DNA from: Rhodococcus sp. IEGM 1409 | GTDB lineage: Bacteria; Actinomycetota; Actinomycetes; Mycobacteriales; Mycobacteriaceae | NCBI RefSeq assembly: GCF_030056735.1 | Contig: NZ_JASHKN010000009.1 | Location: 223,952 to 287,951, forward strand | Length of the DNA stretch: 64,000 nt | Reading direction: 5' to 3' | Part shown: positions 7,869 to 15,934 of the stretch, in pieces | How the letters are laid out: each line of letters starts with the position of its first letter | How positions within the stretch are numbered: position 1 is the first letter of the stretch | Notes under the pieces: model-generated | Told to the model about the DNA's origin: nothing | Seen by the model: only the letters and a program-made list of their open reading frames with translations | Databases searched by the model: none | Translations under genes and position numbers: made by a program

Positions 7869-8675
7869 CTATCTCAGGCTGTCGAGCCGACTCAACACCA
7901 TTTCCGGCACTGCATGGGCAGGTATGCGTGCGATGAGGAAATCCCCCTCGGCCGGCACGGTCGTCCCGCGGTCCCAGTACCCTTCCTCGACGCTCGACCC
8001 ACGGCGGGTGTCCCCGTGGAGATGGACGCCATCGGCACGGCGAAGCCCCAACGGCAAGCGATAGTGCGCGGCGATGTTGACCACGGGCGAGTACGAATCC
8101 AATTCCACCGTAACAACGTCGGGCGACCCAGCGGGAGTGCGATCGTCGAGGAAGACGCCCGCCAACGGCAGCGCTGCGAAACGACGCAACCAATCCGCGA
8201 CGTACATCGACGCGTTCTCGCCGTCGTCGGCCTCCAACGCCTCGACGTCGCCGCCACCGTAGTGATGCGTCCGCGACAACCATTGGACAGGTGACGGAAG
8301 CTGCAGGACGAGGGGATCCCGGGACATCGAAACAAGGGTGGACACCACGCCGATTGCCTTCTCGGTGATCACCTTGTCTCCGAGCATCGTTCGGAGTGCA
8401 TAACCGGTCCGGGTCTTAGCCCGCATCGCCTCGGCCAGTCCCGGATTCACCTCGAGTTGATGGTCGTAGAAGCGAGCAACATCGAACAGGGCAAGATCGG
8501 GACGGAGCAGCCCCTGGGCCTGATTGAAGAAGTTCGCATAGCTCGTCGGGTCGTCCCACGGCACCTCACGGTTCTGCAGGATCACCGAATGCGCGTAGTC
8601 GTGGTGATCGATCAGAACCGCTCTGGATCGGCCCGAGGGCGGAGTCACGATCGCGGACAGAAGATCGAGTGTCAT
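7869..8675 (-). CDS. Unrecognised 268-residue protein of the carboxylase cluster
   Basis: I do not recognise the family. The product is soluble, with no signal peptide or membrane segment, and is rich in acidic and aromatic residues; visible segments include LIDHHDYAHS, LSRTHHYGGGD, DDRTPAG and DSYSPVVNIAAHYRLPLG. Start ATG 8675 has GAAGGA 8 bases upstream; an alternative upstream start would add 20 unlikely residues. It is the last gene after the HyuB-like subunit (82-base gap), so it probably belongs to the ketone-carboxylase operon. Its size (about 30 kDa) would suit a fifth, loosely bound subunit such as ApcE of acetophenone carboxylase, but that is inference from position and size only. 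Confidence 0.6.
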   Translation of the reverse strand: MTLDLLSAIVTPPSGRSRAVLIDHHDYAHSVILQNREVPWDDPTSYANFFNQAQGLLRPDLALFDVARFYDHQLEVNPGLAEAMRAKTRTGYALRTMLGDKVITEKAIGVVSTLVSMSRDPLVLQLPSPVQWLSRTHHYGGGDVEALEADDGENASMYVADWLRRFAALPLAGVFLDDRTPAGSPDVVTVELDSYSPVVNIAAHYRLPLGLRRADGVHLHGDTRRGSSVEEGYWDRGTTVPAEGDFLIARIPAHAVPEMVLSRLDSLR

Positions 8676-8757
8676 GAGTGAATCCTTCGAACGGGGAACG
8701 GAAGCCGGCGGCCCGCGATGTCGTCGAGTGCACACCTCGGACCACCGGCCGGAACGG

Positions 8758-11088
8758 TCAGGACTTGTGCTGGACTTCCTCGCCGCACTTGGCCTCGAGC
8801 TCGCGAACCCTCTTGCTCAACTTTTCCATGGCGAGCACACGACGGTCCGGAATCATGATGAGCGGTAGATCCTCGAGACGCGCGGTCACCCGCTCGGGCT
8901 CACTCTTGCCCCAGTGCGTGGCCACGAGCTGATCGTTGTCGTCTCCCCATGAACCGAAGTACAACAACTCTTTCGGTGGTTCGGGCTTGACGAATTCCGC
9001 CACGAACTCCTGGTACGGCTTGCCCCGCTTCAGTCGGTCCTGACGCATCCGAGCGCGCAGCGCCGTCGTCTCTTCTTCCCGGACCACAAAAGTTCCCGGC
9101 TCGTACACAACCCCGTAAAGGTCGGCAGCCACGTCGTCCGAGATTCGTGACAGCTGCAGGTCGGCCATGACCAGCTCGGGATCGCGCTCGAGCACATCAC
9201 CGTATCCGCCGCCCGAGCCCTGGCTGATCATGTACAACTCGCCTTCCTTGGCGACGTCGAACTGCAGGCCCATGTGTCCGGTCAGGTAGGTACCACCCTC
9301 GTAGGGCTGTTCGTTCATCACGCGCTCGATCGAGAGATCGAACTGCGAAGGATCCTTGCGAATGATGTCGTAGATGTTGATGCCCTTGACCATCGACAGC
9401 GGATACGTGGGACAGCCGTAGCCGCCGAACATGCCGCTCACCGAGGAGAACTTCGAGCCGGACGTAACGGTCATGAATCCCCAACTCGGTGTGCCGCGCG
9501 AGGCCACGATCATCTCGTAACCCATTCCGCCGCGGTATTTTCCGAATCCTTGGTTGTCCCGAACCAGTCGCTTGCTCACCAGCTGCAGGAACGGGACCTC
9601 TTCTTCCATGACCTCCTGCTCGGCGATGTCGGCCATCGCGCAGAACAGTGGCGCAACACCGTCCTCACCGTCCCGGAAAGCCTTGGCACCGCCGCCCATC
9701 CCGTTCAGGTCGGCACACAGATTGCCCACCTGCTCGCTGTGCTGAGTCGTGCCGCCCCAGAGAAAGTCGTTGATCTGGTTGAACCACGGAGCGATCACGT
9801 TCGAGTACTTGGTGGGAGCCGAGAACTGAAGCTTCGCGAAAGCTGTCTGCAACGCCGAGAATCCTCGGAACGAGGCCTGCAGTGACTGTCCTACCGGAGC
9901 GTCGTACCCGGCGTCGGCCCAGGTGTGTTCCTCGGAGATGACCTCGATGGGCGACAGCGCGCCGGTGCTGCGGGGCAGATCCGGCCACCAGTACGACAGA
10001 ATCGCTTGTGTCATGAACGATTTGGTCGATCCCAGTGGAGAATTGATGGCGCGGTTGAGGATCTCGGGGCCGGTGCCCGTCAGATCGACGGTCATCGTGT
10101 CACCCTTGATGGTGATCTTGCAGGCGAACTTGATCAGGATGTTCTCTTTGAGGGTGGAGTCGACGAACTGATTGAACGTGACCGTACCGTCCGGCAGATC
10201 CGAAATGCGACGCCGCACTTCTGCCTCGACGTTCTCCACGGTTGTGCGAAGAGTTGCGACGAACGCCTCCTCTCCCACTTCCTCGACGAGGCGATCGACG
10301 GTGTCCATCACCCGGCGCACAGCCCCCATCTTCACCTTGATGTCGGCGAGCATCAGCTTGGGGTCTCGCGTCGAGTGTTGCAGGAACGTCAACAGATCTC
10401 GGCGGAGCCGGCCACCTTCGACGATCTTGATCGGCGAGGCGCGCAGTCCGTCGTCGAAGGGCGTCTCGGATCCCGACGGCATGCCGCCGGGCTCACACGC
10501 CCCGTTCTCACCCTCGTGAATAGTGGCGCCCACCCACGCAATGATCCGACCGTCGCGCATCACCGGCACCAGCATCGACTGGTCGGTGTTGTGGACCATG
10601 CCGAAGCGGGAATCGTTGTGGAAGAAGCCGTCCCCGGGACGAATCCCCACGGTCGGTTCGTCTTTCCAGTTCTTCATGATGTAGCGAATCGGGTGGTGCA
10701 GCACTGCCGAGAAGGCGATGACACCGCGATTGGAGAGGTAGCTGACGTCGCCCTCGGCCGTGTACACGGCCACCGAAAGATCCGCCCACTTCGCCCCGGG
10801 CGCAGCACCCATGCTCTCGCACATCTCGAACGCCTCGTCCAACGCACCGGCGAGACGCTTGCGGATTCGATCTCCCTCGATCGGATCGGTATCCGCTGTC
10901 ATGCAATAGCTTTCGTGCGCCGTGCGGGCAGCGATCTGATGGTGGCGCATGATATCGGGATCCGGTCCCAGGAAGAGAGTCGTCTCGTCCATGAACCTGT
11001 CCACCCACTCACGTTCCTGATCGGAAAGCAGCTGCGCGGTGTCGTCATCCGGGGAAGAAGCGCCCATGTCGTTGCTTGTCAGAGTCAT
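8758..11088 (-). CDS. Ketone (acetone/acetophenone) carboxylase, HyuB-like subunit
   Basis: This 776-residue protein is a hydantoinase B-type subunit of an ATP-dependent ketone carboxylase. It matches acetone carboxylase α (about 85 kDa) in size and in segments such as FHNDSRFGMVHNTDQSM, HEGENGACEPGGMPSG and NRAINSPLGSTKSFM. In the acetone enzyme this subunit holds the metal where the enol phosphate meets CO2. ATG 11088 has AAAGGA about 14 bases upstream; the gene follows the HyuA-like β gene by 29 bases. Close linkage to two HyuA-like genes and a zinc-ribbon gene suggests a heteromeric complex. The ketone is not determinable from sequence. Confidence 0.85.
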   Translation of the reverse strand: MTLTSNDMGASSPDDDTAQLLSDQEREWVDRFMDETTLFLGPDPDIMRHHQIAARTAHESYCMTADTDPIEGDRIRKRLAGALDEAFEMCESMGAAPGAKWADLSVAVYTAEGDVSYLSNRGVIAFSAVLHHPIRYIMKNWKDEPTVGIRPGDGFFHNDSRFGMVHNTDQSMLVPVMRDGRIIAWVGATIHEGENGACEPGGMPSGSETPFDDGLRASPIKIVEGGRLRRDLLTFLQHSTRDPKLMLADIKVKMGAVRRVMDTVDRLVEEVGEEAFVATLRTTVENVEAEVRRRISDLPDGTVTFNQFVDSTLKENILIKFACKITIKGDTMTVDLTGTGPEILNRAINSPLGSTKSFMTQAILSYWWPDLPRSTGALSPIEVISEEHTWADAGYDAPVGQSLQASFRGFSALQTAFAKLQFSAPTKYSNVIAPWFNQINDFLWGGTTQHSEQVGNLCADLNGMGGGAKAFRDGEDGVAPLFCAMADIAEQEVMEEEVPFLQLVSKRLVRDNQGFGKYRGGMGYEMIVASRGTPSWGFMTVTSGSKFSSVSGMFGGYGCPTYPLSMVKGINIYDIIRKDPSQFDLSIERVMNEQPYEGGTYLTGHMGLQFDVAKEGELYMISQGSGGGYGDVLERDPELVMADLQLSRISDDVAADLYGVVYEPGTFVVREEETTALRARMRQDRLKRGKPYQEFVAEFVKPEPPKELLYFGSWGDDNDQLVATHWGKSEPERVTARLEDLPLIMIPDRRVLAMEKLSKRVRELEAKCGEEVQHKS

Positions 11089-11117
11089 TCTCTCGAATTC
11101 CTTTCTGAGAGGAGAAG

Positions 11118-13256
11118 TTACGAAGTAACTTGGTCTTTGAGGAGCCACACAGCACCTTGAACGGTGGGTTCGAGGCGCCAGCCGGGTTCGACCAGATAGG
11201 TCGTACTCTCCGTCGTGACGATCGCCGGGCCGGCAATGACGTGCTGATGATGGAGCGCGCTTTCGTCGTACACCGGCGTCAGTACGGGACCGTCCACGTC
11301 GGTGAAGTGAACGTTGCGCTCGGAGAGCTGCGCGGGGGCGATTCGTTCCCCACCGGCGTCGATCGAATCGAACTTGACCACATCACCTTCGATATACGAC
11401 GCGACACGAATGGTCTGGACTCGCACGCCGGCCTCGGGAGCCTGAGTTCCCTCGCCGTATCGCTGCCCGAATATTTCGGCGAACGTCCTGATCAGATACA
11501 GCACGTCAGCGACACCGTTGACCCGGTTGATCTCGAAAGACACTGCAGTGGTGACCAACTGGTTGCCATAGCGCATATCCATCTCCAGCCGGTACTTCAC
11601 CTCGTCATGGCTGTAACCCTGGCGAACCAGATCCTCGGCACCCTTGGCTTCGAGTTCCTCGATATAGGTGTTGAGCAGGTCGTACTGGTCGTAGATGGTT
11701 CGCTCACGGGGCTCGTACAGGACGACGTACGCACTCCGCTCGTGGATGTGCAGCGGTTTCATGTTGCCTGCGCCCAGAGCGGAGAACACCGAAGCGAACG
11801 GTGGAAAGAGGATCTTGCCGATTCCGGCCTTGGCTGCGATCCCGCAGGCATGCAGCGGACCGTTGCCGCCGTAGGCCAGCATCGTGTAGTCCTCGACGAG
11901 GCCACCACGCGAGCGCAGTTCCTTCTCGATACCGATCGCCATCTGCTCGTCGACGGTCCGCTTGATCACCTTGGCCGCCGACACGGCGTCCATGTCCAGT
12001 TCGTCCGAGAGGTTTTCGTCGATCGCGTACAGCGCACGCTTCTTGTTCAACTCGATGTACCCGTTGGCATAGTTCTCGGGATCGAGGTATCCGAGCACGA
12101 GGTCGGCATCGGTCACGGTGACCTGAAGCCCGCCGCGGTCGTAGCACGCGGGGCCGGGATCCGAACCTGCCGATTCGGGACCGATCTGCACCGAGTTGTG
12201 GATTCGATCGAAGGTGGCGATGGAGCCACCCCCGGCGCCGAGGGTGTTGAGGTGGATCATCGGTACCGACACCAGCCACCGGCCGATCGTCGGCTGGAAA
12301 TCGTAGTGACGAACCCCTCCCTCCGGCACGAGTCCGATGTCGAAGGATGTTCCGCCCATGTCCATCGACACCACGTCACCGATTCCCGTGGTCTCCGCCA
12401 GGTGCTGCGCTCCGCCCACCCCTGCGATCGGGCCCGAGTGAATGGTCTGCAGCGCATCCGTCGAATTCGGTTGGGCCATACCGCCGGAGTTGTGGATGAC
12501 GAGCATCGGCTTGTCGTATCCGGATTCACGCAAGTTGCTCGAAAGCTGGTTGAGCGCGTGGAACATCGTCTCGTGCAGGAAGGCGTCGACGATCGTCGAG
12601 GTGGCTCGCACGTACTCGCCCTTACGCCCGGAGACCTGGCTGCTCAACAGAACCGGGATCGCACCGAGTTGGTGCGTGGGGTATTCGTCGAGAATGATCT
12701 CGAGGATCCGCTGCTCGTGACTCGGATTCTCGGTGGCATTGGTCAGCGCGACGACGATGGCCTCGGCGCCGTTGTCCACCAATTCGCGCACCTGCCGACG
12801 CACGTCGTCGACCATCAGCGGCACGAGAATCTCGCCGACCGAGTCGACACGCTCCTTCACGGATCGGACGAGTTGGCGGGGCACCAGGGGATCCGGGCGT
12901 TGTGCGTCCGCCATGTCGCCCTGTTTCGTTCCGTCGAGTCCCTCACCGTAGCCACGACCACGCGAGAGGTGAATCGTGTCCTCGAATCCGTGAGTTACCA
13001 GAGCCGCCACCTTCGGCCCCTTGCCCTCGATGAGTGCGTTGGTGCCCAGTGTGGTGGCGTAGCGGACCGAATCGACTTCGCGGAGGGCTTGATCGCGGCC
13101 GACTCCTGCACGTTCGCACGCCAGATCGAGAGCCTCGTTGAACCCCAGGGCCAGATTGTGATGGGTGGTGAGCGCTTTGGCCTCCACGTACGTCTCGTCC
13201 CAGACGAAGAAGCAGTCACTGAAGGTTCCACCGATGTCTACGGATATGCGTTTCAT
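11118..13256 (-). CDS. Ketone carboxylase, HyuA-like ATPase subunit (first copy)
   Basis: This 712-residue hydantoinase A/oxoprolinase-family protein would bind ATP and phosphorylate the substrate enolate (and carbonate). The ASKHA phosphate-binding loop VDIGGTFSDCF is at the N-terminus; VSMDMGGTSFDIGLV and GAGGGSIA follow. Length and features match acetone carboxylase β (about 78 kDa). ATG 13256 has GGAGAT upstream. It lies 30 bases after the zinc-ribbon gene and 29 bases before the HyuB-like gene in one minus-strand operon. Confidence 0.85.
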   Translation of the reverse strand: MKRISVDIGGTFSDCFFVWDETYVEAKALTTHHNLALGFNEALDLACERAGVGRDQALREVDSVRYATTLGTNALIEGKGPKVAALVTHGFEDTIHLSRGRGYGEGLDGTKQGDMADAQRPDPLVPRQLVRSVKERVDSVGEILVPLMVDDVRRQVRELVDNGAEAIVVALTNATENPSHEQRILEIILDEYPTHQLGAIPVLLSSQVSGRKGEYVRATSTIVDAFLHETMFHALNQLSSNLRESGYDKPMLVIHNSGGMAQPNSTDALQTIHSGPIAGVGGAQHLAETTGIGDVVSMDMGGTSFDIGLVPEGGVRHYDFQPTIGRWLVSVPMIHLNTLGAGGGSIATFDRIHNSVQIGPESAGSDPGPACYDRGGLQVTVTDADLVLGYLDPENYANGYIELNKKRALYAIDENLSDELDMDAVSAAKVIKRTVDEQMAIGIEKELRSRGGLVEDYTMLAYGGNGPLHACGIAAKAGIGKILFPPFASVFSALGAGNMKPLHIHERSAYVVLYEPRERTIYDQYDLLNTYIEELEAKGAEDLVRQGYSHDEVKYRLEMDMRYGNQLVTTAVSFEINRVNGVADVLYLIRTFAEIFGQRYGEGTQAPEAGVRVQTIRVASYIEGDVVKFDSIDAGGERIAPAQLSERNVHFTDVDGPVLTPVYDESALHHQHVIAGPAIVTTESTTYLVEPGWRLEPTVQGAVWLLKDQVTS

Positions 13257-13286
13257 GGCTCGGAAATCTCCTTTTCTGTTCGGCGG

Positions 13287-13712
13287 TCAGCGATGGGGGT
13301 GCGCGTGGGCGGGTCGCGGCTCGGAGATGGCGTTCTCACCGGGCCCGTAATTGATCAGATCCTCCGGAATGCCTTCCTGCTGAGACCATTTCGCACGCAG
13401 CGAGTCGATGTCCCAGATCATGTCCACCGTCGGCGGATGGCCGGGCGGGGTGTACTCGGTCTCGATCTGAGTTCCACAACCGGGGCAATAGAATTCGAGG
13501 ATTCGGCAGAAGATCGGATCGGGAGCGAACGTGTATTCGTACTTGTTCGGATCGAGAATCGAAGGGTGGATCTCACGTGGATCGCGGTCGTAGACCAGTG
13601 TTCCTTCCTTGTAGTTGCCGCGAGCATCGCCCAGGTCGTGTTCGCAGACCCGGCAGAGCCATCTCTCCGAATCAAGCTCTATTGCAAGGTATTCCGTCAT
13701 GGGAATTCGCAT
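13287..13712 (-). CDS. Ketone carboxylase small zinc-ribbon subunit (AcxC/ApcB-like)
   Basis: The 141-residue protein carries C20-x2-C23 and C76-x2-C79 (LCRVCEH and YCPGCGT) separated by about 52 residues, a four-cysteine metal ribbon. PSILDPNKYEYTFAPDP and PPTVDMIWDIDSLRAKW are features I associate with the acetone carboxylase γ subunit (usually about 168 residues) and the equivalent small acetophenone carboxylase subunit. Start ATG 13712 has GAAAGGTG 7 bases upstream. It sits between the two HyuA-like genes. Role: structural subunit of the complex. Confidence 0.8.
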   Translation of the reverse strand: MRIPMTEYLAIELDSERWLCRVCEHDLGDARGNYKEGTLVYDRDPREIHPSILDPNKYEYTFAPDPIFCRILEFYCPGCGTQIETEYTPPGHPPTVDMIWDIDSLRAKWSQQEGIPEDLINYGPGENAISEPRPAHAHPHR

Positions 13713-13790
13713 GGTCAATTCACCTTTCTCAGGTTTCCAGTTCATGGCATTGAAGACGCGACGCGCACGAGCGCGAAGGGAGCACAGGCA

Positions 13791-15713
13791 TTACGCAGTG
13801 TCGGCGAGGATCAGATCGCCGGCGTTGGACACCTCGAGGTTCCAGCCGGCGGGTACCCGCGCCGTGAAGAACTGTCCTTCGACGATGGCGGGGCCGGACG
13901 CCACCGCACCGGGCTGCTGATCGTCGAGCCGGAACACCGGAATGCTCTCGATCCGGTCCGCGGACGTTCGGACCGCGCGGGTTCCACCGGCCAGCGCCTC
14001 GCTCTTGTCCACCGGTGTTCCACCTTCGACACGGGCGTGGGGGAGTGCGCGACGCGCTTGCAGCACCAGAGTGAGAAACTCGTCTTCGGCGATGAGCGGA
14101 ATCGACCCGGAATCACCCGCGCTCCGCTGCACCCGGGTCCCTTCACTGTTCTCCACGACGTACTCCCACTCGAGACCGCACTCCGACAGGTCGTAGCCCT
14201 CCTGGAACATGTCTCGTGTTGCACGGGTGGTCAATTCGTCACGCACCGCCGCGGTGTCGGCCTCGGACAAACCGCCGATGTTCGCCTCGTAGCTCTGCGA
14301 GATGTCGGAGAAGCTGATTCCGAAAGCCGAGAACACAGCCGCCAGTCTTGGCACCAGAACCTGGCGGACACCGGCGATTCTCGCAGCGGCGCACGCACTC
14401 ATCGGGCCCCCGCCGCCGAACGCGGCCAGGGTGGTCGACTTGTCTGCCGACACCCCGGACGAGAAGGAGTCCGCCACTTTGCGGGCGTACGCAGTGTCCA
14501 TCTCGATCAGCGCCTCCTCGAGGGAGATACCCAACGGTTCGGCGACCGTCCTGGTGATCACGGCACGGGACCGTTCCGCATCGAGATACATCTGCCCGTC
14601 CAGATAGGTGGACGGATCGAGCACTCCCAGAAGGAGATTGACATCGGTGATCGTGGCCGAGCCTCCGCCGAAGCCGAAGCATGCGGGCCCTGGTGCCGCT
14701 CCTACACTTTCGGGGCCGACCACCAGCCGTCCATCCTTGACGGAGATGACGGAACTACCACCGACTCCTGTCGATCTGACGTCACTGAGCTCGTACGAGA
14801 CTGGTACTCCGCCGATACGTCCGCGGCGCTCGGTGGCGATCGAGTAGTTCTCCACCGATCCCACGTCGGTGGTGGTTCCGCCGATGTCGATCATCAAGAC
14901 GTGTTCGAGACCGTACGCTTCGGCGAGCGCGCGAGTTCCTTCCAGTCCGCCGCGGGGACCCGACGAGTACGTCTTGAGAGCCACCGATTTCGCCACGCGT
15001 GAGGACGCGCCGTCGTTGCGGTAGATGAGCAAGGGATTCTTGATCTTGTAGCCGCGCAGTCGACGTTCGGCGCTGTAGAGAAAACGCTCGACGGTGGGGT
15101 GCAGGAACGAGTTGATGATTCCGGACCAGATCCGGCGTGAACGCAGATCGTCCGCAGCGAACTCCCAGCTGAACAGTACGGGTACCGAGCCGAGCAGATG
15201 CCTCGGGAAACTCTCCAGAATGATGTGTTTGAACTCCTTCTCGCGCCGGCTGTCCGCGGCGGCGAGCACCAGACGCTCCGCTCCCGCGGTGGTCAACCGA
15301 TTGATCTCGGCCACCAGAGCGGACGTCAGGGCGTCGCCGGTCAGCTGCGGCGGCACGACGGCAGAGCGTGGGCCGACGAGGGCTGCGAAGAGCGACGCTT
15401 CTTCCTCGGTGCCGCACAACTCCTCGACAATCGCCGCGTCGTCGGTGACGAGCCCGAGGCGTGGCCCTTTTCGCTCGACCAGTGCGTTGGTTCCCTGCGT
15501 CGACGAGTAGCGAATGTGCTGCGTCGAATGGAGGAGCGCCGCCAGATTCGGCTTGCCGAAAATCGACTCGGACACCTTGGTCATCCCGTCGAAGAGGCAC
15601 TGCGAAAGATCAGCTGGTGTGGTGAGTGTCTTCGTGAATGAGAATTCCGATCCACTACCGACACAAATATCGGTGAGTGTCCCGCCGTTGTCGATGTTGA
15701 TCAACCGCTCCAT
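13791..15713 (-). CDS. Ketone carboxylase, second HyuA-like subunit
   Basis: A second hydantoinase A-family protein, 640 residues, diverged from the neighbouring 712-residue copy. The N-terminal loop reads INIDNGGTLTDICV, with NGG replacing the usual TGG/GGT form; MIDIGGTTTDVGSV and GVGGSSVISVKDG follow. Acetone carboxylase has one such subunit, while acetophenone carboxylase has two (α and α′), so this gene points to the latter architecture. ATG 15713 is preceded by TAGGAGCC. It is the first gene of the operon, divergent from the GAF/Fis regulator, with inverted repeats between them. Confidence 0.83.
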   Translation of the reverse strand: MERLINIDNGGTLTDICVGSGSEFSFTKTLTTPADLSQCLFDGMTKVSESIFGKPNLAALLHSTQHIRYSSTQGTNALVERKGPRLGLVTDDAAIVEELCGTEEEASLFAALVGPRSAVVPPQLTGDALTSALVAEINRLTTAGAERLVLAAADSRREKEFKHIILESFPRHLLGSVPVLFSWEFAADDLRSRRIWSGIINSFLHPTVERFLYSAERRLRGYKIKNPLLIYRNDGASSRVAKSVALKTYSSGPRGGLEGTRALAEAYGLEHVLMIDIGGTTTDVGSVENYSIATERRGRIGGVPVSYELSDVRSTGVGGSSVISVKDGRLVVGPESVGAAPGPACFGFGGGSATITDVNLLLGVLDPSTYLDGQMYLDAERSRAVITRTVAEPLGISLEEALIEMDTAYARKVADSFSSGVSADKSTTLAAFGGGGPMSACAAARIAGVRQVLVPRLAAVFSAFGISFSDISQSYEANIGGLSEADTAAVRDELTTRATRDMFQEGYDLSECGLEWEYVVENSEGTRVQRSAGDSGSIPLIAEDEFLTLVLQARRALPHARVEGGTPVDKSEALAGGTRAVRTSADRIESIPVFRLDDQQPGAVASGPAIVEGQFFTARVPAGWNLEVSNAGDLILADTA

Positions 15714-15749
15714 CGAGGCTCCTAGCGTTGTCGAAGAGAATGTAAGTAC

Positions 15750-15767
15750 AGTGACGCAGGTCACTGA
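15750..15767. promoter_or_regulatory. Inverted repeat in the carboxylase/regulator divergent promoter
   Basis: CAGTGAC-GCAG-GTCACTG is a perfect palindrome with 7-base arms, 37 bases upstream of the second HyuA-like start codon. It is a plausible operator in the divergent intergenic region. Confidence 0.45.
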
Positions 15768-15813
15768 CGGATGAATGCCTGGCAAGCATCACACCCGCGG
15801 CCAGGGCATGGAC

Positions 15814-15830
15814 TGTCCGAGATTGGGACA
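15814..15830. promoter_or_regulatory. Second inverted repeat, candidate activator site
   Basis: TGTCC-GAGATTG-GGACA has 5-base arms and a 7-base spacer, centred about 109 bases upstream of the HyuA-like start and 113 bases upstream of the regulator start. That spacing suits an upstream activating sequence for the adjacent GAF/Fis protein. Confidence 0.4.
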
Positions 15831-15934
15831 CTCTCCAGACGCCGGACCCGGTGTTTGCTGAGGTGACGAGATCATCGACACCTGTTGATGTGATGGCTAC
15901 ACGCGTGAGGTACGGCGAAGGAATCAGGTCGAAC

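Noticed and set aside
11130..15002. A 1290-codon plus-strand open frame opposite the carboxylase genes
   Set aside because: It lies antisense to well-supported HyuA/HyuB-type genes, has no family motifs and reflects high-GC codon bias; the minus-strand genes explain the sequence.
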